Shown one piece after another: positions 1-6,666 of a stretch of 7,956 nucleotides of DNA (within the stretch, counting starts at the first letter, position 1; the number at the start of each line of letters is the position of its first letter). Position numbers and translations under genes: made by a program. Where the stretch lies: NCBI GenBank assembly GCA_002353295.1, contig DEJG01000022.1, positions 133,996-141,951 on the forward strand. Reading direction: 5' to 3'. The notes under the pieces are model-generated. The model worked only from the letters and a program-made list of their open reading frames with translations, was not told the DNA's origin and searched no databases. The DNA is from Prevotella sp. UBA2754 (GTDB lineage Bacteria; Bacteroidota; Bacteroidia; Bacteroidales; Bacteroidaceae).

Positions 1-873
1 GAGACCGGTCTGCCCAAGATGCGTATCGAGGAGGCTGCTGCCCGCACGCAGGCCCGCATCGACTCTGGCGTGCAGACCATCGTCGGCACCAACAAGTATC
101 GTCTGGAGCACGAAGACCCCATCGACATCCTCGAGGTGGACAACACCGCTGTGCGCAAGCAGCAGGAGGAGAGCCTGAAGGAGGTTCGCTCGAAGCGCGA
201 CGAGGCCGCTTGTCAGGCAGCCCTGAAGGCCATCACAGAGTGTGTGCGTGACTTCCAGGAGGGCCGCAAGAGCAAGAACAACCTGCTCGACCTGGCTGTC
301 AAGGCCGCCCAGCTGCGTTGTACCCTTGGTGAGATTTCAGATGCCTGCGAGGAAATCGTAGGCCGTTATAAAGCAGTAATCAGAACAATTTCAGGCGTGT
401 ATAGTTCAGAATCAAAGAACGACAGCGACTTCGAGTTGGCTTGCAAGCTGACCGACGAGTTCGCGAAGAAGGAGGGTCGCCGTCCGCGTATCTTCATTGC
501 CAAGATGGGTCAGGACGGTCACGACCGTGGTGCAAAGGTAGTGGCTACAGGCTACGCAGACTGTGGTTTCGACGTGGATATGGGACCCTTGTTCCAGACT
601 CCTGCCGAGGCTGCCCGCGAGGCTGTCGAGAACGACGTGCACGTGGTCGGTGCCTCCAGTCTGGCTGCCGGTCACAAGACGCTCATTCCTCAGCTCATCG
701 AGGAGCTGAAGAAGCTCGGCCGCGAGGACATCATGGTCATTGCCGGCGGTGTCATCCCCGCCCAGGACTACGACTTCCTCTACAAGGCCGGCGTTGCCGC
801 CATCTTCGGTCCCGGCACGTCGGTTGCCAAGGCTGCCGTAGAAATGATGAAGATTCTGCTCGACGAAGAGTAA
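1..873 (+). CDS. mutB: Methylmalonyl-CoA mutase large (catalytic) subunit, C-terminal part, 5'-truncated by window edge
   Basis: Adenosylcobalamin-dependent enzyme that interconverts succinyl-CoA and (R)-methylmalonyl-CoA in the cytoplasm; in Bacteroidales it serves the succinate-propionate pathway. The frame is open from base 1 (ETGLPKMRIEEAAARTQARI), which is the late part of the TIM-barrel domain, so the ATG at 19 is internal and the true start lies upstream. About 290 residues are visible, against roughly 715 for the family. The C-terminal B12-binding domain has the hallmark DxHxxG as DGHDRG (codons 514-531; the cobalt-ligating His codon is 520-522), then the S-x-L segment in GASSLAAGHKTL and the GG of VIAGGVIPAQ. 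It ends with TAA at 871-873, followed closely by a terminator, so it is the last gene of its unit. The small subunit (mutA) would be expected upstream, outside the window. Identity is secure; symbol mutB follows Bacteroides/Propionibacterium usage. Confidence 0.96.
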   Translation, partial: ETGLPKMRIEEAAARTQARIDSGVQTIVGTNKYRLEHEDPIDILEVDNTAVRKQQEESLKEVRSKRDEAACQAALKAITECVRDFQEGRKSKNNLLDLAVKAAQLRCTLGEISDACEEIVGRYKAVIRTISGVYSSESKNDSDFELACKLTDEFAKKEGRRPRIFIAKMGQDGHDRGAKVVATGYADCGFDVDMGPLFQTPAEAAREAVENDVHVVGASSLAAGHKTLIPQLIEELKKLGREDIMVIAGGVIPAQDYDFLYKAGVAAIFGPGTSVAKAAVEMMKILLDEE

Positions 874-900
874 TCTTTCGGGCGTATGCTTTAAAACCCT

Positions 901-948
901 CGAAGAGGATGAGCCCCGTTGCCGGTGGCGCATCCTCTTCGTTTTTTT
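901..948 (+). terminator. Rho-independent terminator of mutB
   Basis: A perfect 11-bp stem is formed by CGAAGAGGATG (901-911) and CATCCTCTTCG (931-941) around a 19-nt GC-rich loop. It is followed directly by seven T (942-948). It begins 27 bases after the mutB stop codon. Read on the minus strand the hairpin is followed only by a short T run, so it probably acts mainly on rightward transcripts. Confidence 0.9.
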
Positions 949-1091
949 GATGTAATAGTCAACCGTAAGTATAGCCGCCGCAGAAACCACCATACAGCAT
1001 CATCCCCCGCACGGCGAGGAGCCGGAGCCCGCGCCCGAGGGTAATGCCCATGGTCCGTCGGACGAGGGATAAATGCAGACGATTGGATATG
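949..1091. other. GC-rich intergenic stretch without a convincing gene
   Basis: This stretch lies between the mutB terminator and the terminator of the convergent peptidase operon. Both neighbours point into it, so no promoter is required here. It is GC-rich, unlike the AT-rich intergenic regions elsewhere in the window. On the minus strand there is a 30-codon ATG ORF (959-1051) ending in a Gly/Tyr-rich run (YGGFCGGYTYG). On the plus strand an open stretch without an ATG (959-1072) ends in a Glu/Pro-rich segment (HGEEPEPAPEG). Neither resembles a protein I recognise. It may be a gene remnant or spacer. Confidence 0.4.
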
Positions 1092-1129
1092 AAAAAAATA
1101 AATCCCCAGTGACGGGGATTTATTTTTTT
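1092..1129 (-). terminator. Symmetric terminator of the hemW-peptidase operon
   Basis: A perfect 16-bp inverted repeat pairs 1092-1107 with 1114-1129 around the 6-nt loop AGTGAC. The arms consist of a core TCCCC/GGGGA and A-rich/T-rich ends, so on either strand the hairpin runs into a U tract. It lies 6 bases beyond the peptidase stop codon on the minus strand, which makes it the terminator of that operon. The symmetry means it could also stop rightward transcripts that escape the mutB terminator. Confidence 0.9.
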
Positions 1130-1135
1130 GCCTTC

Positions 1136-3247
1136 TTATTTGAACTTCAGCCCCATGTTGTGGAGGATGAAGGAGTATATGTCTGCCTGTTCCTCGAGGA
1201 TTTTCGCCAGGGGCTTGCCACCGCCGTGTCCGGCTTTGGTGTCGATGCGGATGAGGGTGGGGGCGGTGCCCGACTGGCATTCCTGCAGGCGGGCGGCAAA
1301 CTTGAACGAGTGGGCGGGCACTACGCGGTCGTCGTGGTCGGCAGTGGTGACGAGGGTGGCGGGATAGGCTGTGCCCTCCTTCAGATTATGGAGTGGGGAG
1401 TAGCCCTTGAGGTATTCGAACATCTCGCGCGAGTCCTCGCTGGTGCCGTAGTCGGGCGCCCAGTTCCATCCGATGGTGAACCGGTGGTAGCGCAGCATGT
1501 CCATCACGCCCACCTGCGGGATGGCTACGCGGAAGAGGTCGGGGCGCTGGGTCATGGAGGCACCGACGAGCAGTCCGCCGTTGGAGCCGCCCACGATGGC
1601 GATGTGGTCGCGGTCGGTATAGCCCTCACGGATGAGCCACTCGGCAGCGCCGATGAAGTCGTCGAACACGTTCTGCTTCTGCATCTTCGTGCCTGCCTGG
1701 TGCCACTCCTCGCCATACTCGCCGCCGCCGCGCAGCGTCACCTGCGCATAGATGCCGCCCTGCTCGAGCCACGGAATGCGGGTGGCGGAGAAACTTGGAA
1801 CTAACGAGATGTTGAAGCCGCCGTAGCCGTAGAGATAAACTGGTCTCTTACCTCTGACCTCTGACCTCTCACCTCTCTTATACGTCAGGAACATGGGGAT
1901 GCGGGTGCCGTCCTTGCTTTGGAAGAAGACTTGCTCGGTGACGTAGTCCTGCGGACGGAAGGCTACTTTCGGCTGGGCGTAGAGCGTGCTTTGGCCCGAC
2001 TGCAGGTCGTAGCTGTAGATGGTGCCGGGCTGGGTGAACGAGGTGAATGTGTAGAAACACTCCGGCTGACGCTCGTCGCCCGTAAAGCCTACGCTGCCCA
2101 CGGAGGGGAGCTGGATTTCGCGCACCTGCCGTCCGTCGAGGCCGTAGAGGTAGGCATGGTCGGAGGCATCCTGACTGTAGGTGAGGATGAACTGGCGGTT
2201 GATGACCGTCGCGTCGCTCAGCACATTCTGCTGCTCGGGTATCAGCGGCTGCCAGTCGCCGACGCTCGGGCGGTGGATGTCAGCCACCATGATGCGGTTC
2301 TTCGGGGCGTCCAGATTGGTGAGCAGGTAAATCTTGTCGCCCTCGGTATAGATGGGCGAATAGCGATACTCCATGTCGGCAGTCATCTGGATGAACTGAC
2401 TGCCGGGCTGGCGCAAGTCGCGCACGAAGAGCATGTTGCCCGCGCCGGCACCGTCCTCGTAGAGGAACATCATCGTCTCCTCGTCGTTCACGGCGCAGGT
2501 GTAGAAGCGCTTGGGGTAGGCAGCGTTCTGATAGAACAGCACGTCGTCCGACTGGGGCGTGCCTATCTTATGATAGTAAATCTTGTGGCCCTCGTTCACG
2601 TTCGAGAACTCTTTACCTTTCGTAGGCGCATCGTAGGCAGAATAATAGAAACCGTCGCCCTGCCATGCCGCGCCCGAGAACTTCGCCCACTCGATGTGGT
2701 CCTGCGTCAGTTGGCCCGTCTTGAGGTCGATGACGTAGAACTCCTGCCAGTCGCTGCCCGAGCGCGAGATGGAGTAGGCTGCCCAACGGCCGTTGTTGGA
2801 GAAATAGACGCCCTTCAGCGCTACCGTGCCGTCCGTGCTCAGCTTGTTGGGGTCGAGGAAGACGCGGGGCTCAGCGCCCAGCCGGTCCATCTGATACATC
2901 ACGTATTGGTTCTGCAGTCCGTCGTTCTTATAAAAGTACCACTTGCCGTGGTGCTTGCGCGGCGCCGACAGTTTTTCGTAGTTCGACACCTCCGTCAGCC
3001 GCTTCAGCAGTTTCTTGCGGAATGGAATCTTTGCGAGATAGGCGTTCGTCACGCGGTTCTCAGCCTCCACCCACGCCGCCGTCTGTGCCGACGTGTCGTT
3101 CTCCAACCATCGGTAGGGGTCAGCCACCTCGGTGCCGAAATAGTTGTCCACGGTTGCATCTTTCTGCGCCTTGGGATAGTGGAGCCCTTGCGCCGCCGCT
3201 GCCGATGCCAGTAAAGTTGTAGTCATTGTCAGAAGAATCTTTTTCAT
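1136..3247 (-). CDS. Prolyl oligopeptidase, S9A family serine peptidase, exported
   Basis: Serine endopeptidase that cleaves short peptides after proline, probably in the periplasm. The 703-residue length fits the family (about 710). Residues 1-19 form a Sec signal peptide (MKK, hydrophobic core, Ala-rich end; likely cleavage near A19-Q20). The propeller-type middle runs to about residue 430, followed by the alpha/beta-hydrolase domain. The triad is visible: Ser555 in GGSNGG (codon 1583-1585), Asp639 in TADHDDRVV, and His674 in KAGHGGGKP. Arg641 and Trp597 match the substrate-binding residues Arg643 and Trp595 of pig POP. The start is the ATG at 3247, overlapping the upstream hemW stop as ATGA, so translation is probably coupled. 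Odd feature: residues 457-467 come largely from a heptanucleotide repeat (1850-1877), just before the conserved YLYGYGGFN segment. No lipobox Cys is present. I give no symbol because naming (pep, f1pep) varies. Confidence 0.95.
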   Translation of the reverse strand: MKKILLTMTTTLLASAAAAQGLHYPKAQKDATVDNYFGTEVADPYRWLENDTSAQTAAWVEAENRVTNAYLAKIPFRKKLLKRLTEVSNYEKLSAPRKHHGKWYFYKNDGLQNQYVMYQMDRLGAEPRVFLDPNKLSTDGTVALKGVYFSNNGRWAAYSISRSGSDWQEFYVIDLKTGQLTQDHIEWAKFSGAAWQGDGFYYSAYDAPTKGKEFSNVNEGHKIYYHKIGTPQSDDVLFYQNAAYPKRFYTCAVNDEETMMFLYEDGAGAGNMLFVRDLRQPGSQFIQMTADMEYRYSPIYTEGDKIYLLTNLDAPKNRIMVADIHRPSVGDWQPLIPEQQNVLSDATVINRQFILTYSQDASDHAYLYGLDGRQVREIQLPSVGSVGFTGDERQPECFYTFTSFTQPGTIYSYDLQSGQSTLYAQPKVAFRPQDYVTEQVFFQSKDGTRIPMFLTYKRGERSEVRGKRPVYLYGYGGFNISLVPSFSATRIPWLEQGGIYAQVTLRGGGEYGEEWHQAGTKMQKQNVFDDFIGAAEWLIREGYTDRDHIAIVGGSNGGLLVGASMTQRPDLFRVAIPQVGVMDMLRYHRFTIGWNWAPDYGTSEDSREMFEYLKGYSPLHNLKEGTAYPATLVTTADHDDRVVPAHSFKFAARLQECQSGTAPTLIRIDTKAGHGGGKPLAKILEEQADIYSFILHNMGLKFK
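1850..1877. repeat. Four-unit heptanucleotide tandem repeat inside the peptidase gene
   Basis: Plus-strand units are ACCTCTG (1850-1856), ACCTCTG (1857-1863), ACCTCTC (1864-1870) and ACCTCTC (1871-1877). The array lies in the linker between propeller and hydrolase domain and encodes a basic/acidic loop (KRGERSEVRGK, residues 457-467). Because 28 is not a multiple of 3, gain or loss of one or two units would shift the frame before the catalytic domain. Confidence 0.9.
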
Positions 3248-4338
3248 ACCTTATTTATATATATTAATGAACTCATGATGTCGTCGCTCACGAACAGTCC
3301 GTCGCGCGTCAGTGCCAGATGGCCGTCGCGCTCCGCCAGCCAACCTTGGTCGATGTATCGCCGTGCCTCCTTCAGGCAGTAGCGCCGATATTTCTCGGGC
3401 AGCGCCGTGAGGTCCAGTCCCTCGCGGGTGCGCAGTGCGGTGGTGATGCGGTCGTTATACCAAGTGTCCTCGTCGATGGTTTCTTCCTCGTATGGGCGTT
3501 CTCCCCGTTCAACGGCTGCGATATACTGCCGGATGTCCGCCACATTCCAACTGCGTCGCTTGCCGTCGTAGCTATGCGCCGCCGCCCCCAATCCGATGTA
3601 GGGCACATCCTGCCAGTAGCTGCTGTTGTGGCGCGAACGGTAGCCCGGGCGCGCGAAGTTCGAGATTTCGTAGTGCTCAAAGCCCGCCGCCTCCAGCTTG
3701 TCTTTCAGCAGGTAGTACATCTCTCGCTCCAGTTCCTCGCCAACAGCTTCCACATTCATCCGGTAAAGCGCCGTTCCTTCTTCTACCGTGAGGCAATAGG
3801 CGGAAATGTGTTCCACATTGAGGGCGAGGGCTGCATCTATGTCGCGCTCCCAGTCCTCTAACGTCTCATCGGGGAAGCCGTACATCAGGTCGATGCTGAT
3901 GTTGCGGATGCCTGCCTCGCGCAGATGTTGGACTGCTTGCGCCACCTGTGCCGACGTATGGCGGCGATGCAGGAAACGGAGGCGCCGGTCGTCGAAAGTC
4001 TGGGCGCCCATGCTGACGCGATTGATGCCGAGCTGCGATAACATCGCAGCATACTTGACGGTGATGTCATCGGGGTTGGCTTCGAGGGTGACTTCGGGGG
4101 CTGACGGGGGCAGAGCGGTGAGCAACTGCTGCAGTTGCTGAGGGGTGAGCTGACTGGGAGTGCCGCCGCCAAGATAGACGGTCATGACGGGCGCGGACAG
4201 TTCGCGGCTCCGTAATTGCCACTCACGGCACACGGCATCCACGTACCGCTGACGCAGTTCGTGCGACGTGGTAGAATAGAAAGCGCAGTAGATGCAACGG
4301 CTCTTGCAAAACGGAATATGGATATATAAACCTGCCAT
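3244..4338 (-). CDS. hemW: HemW-like radical SAM protein (heme chaperone, formerly 'HemN-like')
   Basis: Cytoplasmic radical SAM protein of the coproporphyrinogen-III-oxidase-like group. Members characterised as HemW bind heme and deliver it to respiratory proteins rather than oxidising coproporphyrinogen. At 364 residues it has HemW length, shorter than true HemN (about 455). The cluster motif CxxxCxxC is Cys11, Cys15, Cys18 (FCKSRCIYCAF); the residue two after the third Cys is Phe20, so the fourth Cys of true HemN (CxC) is missing, as in HemW. Other family segments are LGGGTPS (56-62), EANPD (86-90), SMGAQTFDD (109-117), DLMYGFPDET (150-159), YEISNFA (223-229), RHN..YW (236-242) and IGLGAAAHSY (248-257). 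The start is the ATG at 4338, giving MAGLYIHIPFC as in homologs. It sits 7 nt after a good -7 box. Its stop overlaps the start of the peptidase gene. Assignment to HemW over HemN is strong; heme trafficking itself is inferred from family. Confidence 0.92.
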   Translation of the reverse strand: MAGLYIHIPFCKSRCIYCAFYSTTSHELRQRYVDAVCREWQLRSRELSAPVMTVYLGGGTPSQLTPQQLQQLLTALPPSAPEVTLEANPDDITVKYAAMLSQLGINRVSMGAQTFDDRRLRFLHRRHTSAQVAQAVQHLREAGIRNISIDLMYGFPDETLEDWERDIDAALALNVEHISAYCLTVEEGTALYRMNVEAVGEELEREMYYLLKDKLEAAGFEHYEISNFARPGYRSRHNSSYWQDVPYIGLGAAAHSYDGKRRSWNVADIRQYIAAVERGERPYEEETIDEDTWYNDRITTALRTREGLDLTALPEKYRRYCLKEARRYIDQGWLAERDGHLALTRDGLFVSDDIMSSLIYINKV

Positions 4339-4345
4339 TTGACAG

Positions 4346-4376
4346 CAAAAGTACTAATAAAGTTTAATATTTGAAA
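4346..4376 (-). promoter_or_regulatory. Putative Bacteroidetes promoter of the hemW-peptidase operon
   Basis: Read on the minus strand, TACTTTTG (4353-4346) matches the Bacteroidetes -7 consensus TAnnTTTG. A TTTC (4376-4373), one base off the -33 TTTG, lies 19 bases upstream. Only 7 nt separate the -7 box from the hemW ATG, so the transcript would have little or no leader. Confidence 0.65.
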
Positions 4377-4380
4377 GGGT

Positions 4381-4414
4381 TTTGCGGTTTTTCGCGTGAA
4401 AATGACTAATTTTA
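4381..4414 (+). promoter_or_regulatory. Putative promoter of the EF-G paralog
   Basis: TTTG (4381-4384) and TAATTTTA (4407-4414; one mismatch to TAnnTTTG) are separated by 22 bases, slightly longer than the usual 19-21. This predicts a start near 4418-4421 and a leader of about 35 nt. The leader is A-rich with no clear Shine-Dalgarno sequence, as is normal for the phylum. Confidence 0.45.
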
Positions 4415-4426
4415 GCCTCGCTAAAA
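4410..4426. promoter_or_regulatory. Inverted repeat over the predicted transcription start of the EF-G paralog
   Basis: TTTTAGC (4410-4416) and GCTAAAA (4420-4426) are perfect 7-bp inverted arms around CTC. The left arm overlaps the putative -7 box and the right arm falls at the predicted transcription start. It could be an operator or a short 5' hairpin; there is no T tract after it, so it is unlikely to be a terminator. Confidence 0.4.
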
Positions 4427-4453
4427 ATAAATAACACCTAAAACATAACCGAT

Positions 4454-6613
4454 ATGAAAGTTTATCAAACTAACGAAATCAAAAACATTGCACTGCTTGG
4501 CAGTGCGGGTAGCGGCAAGACTACTCTTGCCGAAGCAATGGTCTACGAAGCCGGCATCATCAAGCGCCGCGGTACCGTAGAGGGTAAGAACACCATGAGC
4601 GATTATTTCCCCGTTGAACAGGAATATGGCTACTCGGTGTTCTCTACTGTTTTTCATGTAGAGTGGAATAACAAGAAACTGAACATCATCGACTGTCCGG
4701 GCAGTGACGACTTCGTGGGTGGTGCTATCACCGCACTGAACGTGACCGACCAGGCCGTCATCCTCGTCAACGGACAGTATGGTCCCGAGGTGGGCACGAT
4801 GAATGCTTTCCGCAATACCGAGAAACTGAAGAAGCCCGTCATCTTCCTGGTGAACCAGCTGGACCGCGACAACTGCGACTACGACCAGATTCTGTCACAG
4901 TTGAAGGAAGTGTATGGCAACAACTGCGTTCCCGTACAGTATCCTATTGCTACAGGTAACGGCTTCAACAGCGTCATCGACGTGCTGTTGATGAAGAAAT
5001 ATTCATGGAAGCCCGAAGGCGGTGCTCCTATCATCGAGGATATTCCTGCCGAGGAAATGGCTAAGGCCAAGGAGTGGAAGTCTGCTCTGGTGGAGGCTGC
5101 TGCCGCCGGCGACGATACACTGATGGAGAAATTCTTCGAGAGCGAAGACCTGACCGAGGACGAGATGCGCGAAGGCATCCGCAAGGGTCTGGTAACCCGT
5201 TCTATCTATCCCGTATTCTGCGTATGTGCAGGTCGCGACATGGGTGTGCGCCGCTTGATGGAGTTCTTGGGCAACGTTGTGCCTTTCGTGAGCGAAATGC
5301 CCGTTATCAAGAATACCGCCGGTCAGGATGTTCCTGCTGATGCCTCTGCTCCCACATCGCTCTATTTCTTCAAGACAGGTGTTGAGCCCCACATCGGTGA
5401 GGTGCAGTACTTCAAGGTGATGAGCGGCGTCGTGAAGAGTGGCGACGACCTGACCAATGCCGACCGCGGCTCGAAGGAGCGCATCGGTACGATTTATGCC
5501 TGCGCAGGTGCCAACCGTATTCAGGTTGACCAGTTGGTAGCCGGTGATATCGGCTGTACCGTGAAACTGAAGGACGTGAAGACCGGCAACACCCTGAACG
5601 GCAAGGACATTGAAAACAAGTTCGACTTCATCAAATATCCTAACTCTAAGTTCTCTCGTGCCATCAAGGCCGTCAACGAGGCAGAGACCGAGAAGATGAT
5701 GGCAGCCCTGCAGCGCATGCGTCAGGAAGATCCTACATGGGTTGTCGAGCAGTCGAAGGAATTGCGCCAGATTATCGTTCACGGACAGGGTGAGTTCCAC
5801 CTCCGCACGTTGAAGTGGCGTATGGAGAATAATGAAAAAATTCAGATTGAATATCAGGAGCCGAAGATTCCATATCGTGAGACCATCACGAAGATGGCTC
5901 GTGCCGACTATCGTCATAAGAAGCAGTCGGGTGGTGCCGGACAGTTCGGTGAGGTGCACCTGATTGTGGAGCCTTACACCGATGGAATGCCCGACCCGAC
6001 ATCGTTCACCATCAACGGTCAGGAGTTCAAGATGAACATCAAGTCGAAGGAAGAGAAAGACCTCGACTGGGGCGGCAAGCTGGTATTCATCAACAGCGTT
6101 GTCGGCGGTGCTATCGATATGCGCTTCATGCCCGCCATCCTGAAGGGTGTGATGGAGCGTATGGAACAGGGACCATTGACCGGTTCATACGCCCGTGACG
6201 TCCGCGTCATTGTTTACGACGGTAAGATGCACCCCGTTGACTCTAACGAACTTTCATTCATGTTGGCAGCCCGCAATGCCTTCTCAGCCGCCTTCAAGGA
6301 GGCAGGTCCAAAGGTGTTGGAGCCAATCTACGATTTGGAAGTGCTCGTTCCAGCCGACTATATGGGTGATGTGATGTCAGACCTTCAGGGTCGTCGCGCC
6401 ATCATCATGGGTATGGACAGCGAGAACGGTTATCAGAAGCTGACCGCCAAGATTCCACTGAAGGAGTTGGCAAGCTACTCTATCGCCCTCTCGTCGCTGA
6501 CTGGTGGACGTGCATCGTTCTCTACCAGCTTCTCCAGCTACGAACTCGTTCCTAACGACATCCAGCAGCAGCTCATCAAGGAGCACGAGGCTGAGATGAA
6601 GGAAGAAGATTAA
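4454..6613 (+). CDS. fusA2: Elongation factor G paralog (EF-G2 type) with altered GTPase motifs
   Basis: Translocation-factor paralog of 719 residues with the full EF-G layout: G domain (about 1-285), domain II (about 300-375), III (about 400-475), IV (about 480-605) and V (about 610-700). The P-loop is kept (GSAGSGKTT, 16-24), but G3 is DCPGSDDF (80-87) instead of DTPGHVDF, so the catalytic His is Ser84 (codon 4703-4705). G4 is NQLD (134-137) instead of NKxD. Switch I has EQEYGYSV (55-62) instead of EQERGITI. Domain IV retains the translocation loop MHPVDSNELSF (592-602) and GGAGQFGEV (493-501); domain V has GRRAIIMGM and SLTGGRASF. Known from family: the Bacteroides thetaiotaomicron EF-G paralog (EF-G2) was reported to lack GTPase activity and to be needed for gut colonisation, under the carbon-limitation regulator Cur. 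That this protein is its functional equivalent is inference. It stands alone between its own promoter and terminator, with no ribosomal-protein neighbours, unlike the housekeeping fusA. Confidence 0.92.
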   Translation: MKVYQTNEIKNIALLGSAGSGKTTLAEAMVYEAGIIKRRGTVEGKNTMSDYFPVEQEYGYSVFSTVFHVEWNNKKLNIIDCPGSDDFVGGAITALNVTDQAVILVNGQYGPEVGTMNAFRNTEKLKKPVIFLVNQLDRDNCDYDQILSQLKEVYGNNCVPVQYPIATGNGFNSVIDVLLMKKYSWKPEGGAPIIEDIPAEEMAKAKEWKSALVEAAAAGDDTLMEKFFESEDLTEDEMREGIRKGLVTRSIYPVFCVCAGRDMGVRRLMEFLGNVVPFVSEMPVIKNTAGQDVPADASAPTSLYFFKTGVEPHIGEVQYFKVMSGVVKSGDDLTNADRGSKERIGTIYACAGANRIQVDQLVAGDIGCTVKLKDVKTGNTLNGKDIENKFDFIKYPNSKFSRAIKAVNEAETEKMMAALQRMRQEDPTWVVEQSKELRQIIVHGQGEFHLRTLKWRMENNEKIQIEYQEPKIPYRETITKMARADYRHKKQSGGAGQFGEVHLIVEPYTDGMPDPTSFTINGQEFKMNIKSKEEKDLDWGGKLVFINSVVGGAIDMRFMPAILKGVMERMEQGPLTGSYARDVRVIVYDGKMHPVDSNELSFMLAARNAFSAAFKEAGPKVLEPIYDLEVLVPADYMGDVMSDLQGRRAIIMGMDSENGYQKLTAKIPLKELASYSIALSSLTGGRASFSTSFSSYELVPNDIQQQLIKEHEAEMKEED

Positions 6614-6620
6614 AGAGCAA

Positions 6621-6659
6621 AATAAAAGCCAGCTACATCAGCTGGCTTTTATTTTTTTT
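6621..6659. terminator. Bidirectional terminator between fusA2 and the small convergent gene
   Basis: A perfect 14-bp stem pairs 6621-6634 with 6640-6653 around the loop ACATC. The arms contain AAAAGCCAGCT/AGCTGGCTTTT. A run of eight T (6652-6659) follows on the plus strand, and the A-rich left side supplies U's for minus-strand transcripts. It begins 8 bases after the fusA2 stop and lies 8 bases from the stop of the minus-strand gene, so it probably serves both. Confidence 0.9.
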
Positions 6660-6666
6660 GTCTTTT

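Noticed and set aside
19..21. ATG at 19 as the start of the methylmalonyl-CoA mutase gene
   Set aside because: The conserved mutase sequence continues upstream to base 1 (ETGLPK), and starting here would remove most of the catalytic barrel.
1850..1877. Heptad repeat as a CRISPR or protein-binding iteron array
   Set aside because: The units are 7 bp with no spacers and lie inside a conserved coding region with no replication or cas genes nearby.
1919..3214. Long plus-strand open frame (431 codons) opposite the prolyl oligopeptidase gene
   Set aside because: It is a shadow of the GC-rich antisense codon pattern. The product is a low-complexity Val/Leu/Arg/His-rich sequence without recognisable motifs, while the minus-strand protein has a full catalytic triad.
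3244..4338. Oxygen-independent coproporphyrinogen III oxidase (HemN)
   Set aside because: The fourth Cys of HemN (CxC after the third cluster Cys) is Phe20 here, and the length fits HemW rather than HemN.
5003..5959. Minus-strand open frame (318 codons) opposite the EF-G paralog
   Set aside because: The plus-strand EF-G sequence is collinear with the family over its entire length. The antisense product has no recognisable domain and no promoter or terminator of its own.
4454..6613. Ribosomal protection protein of the TetM/TetQ type
   Set aside because: Domain IV loop (MHPVDSNELSF) and domain V (GRRAIIMGM) are those of EF-G, and the G domain begins like an EF-G paralog. TetQ-type proteins keep the canonical DTPGHxDF and NKxD motifs.
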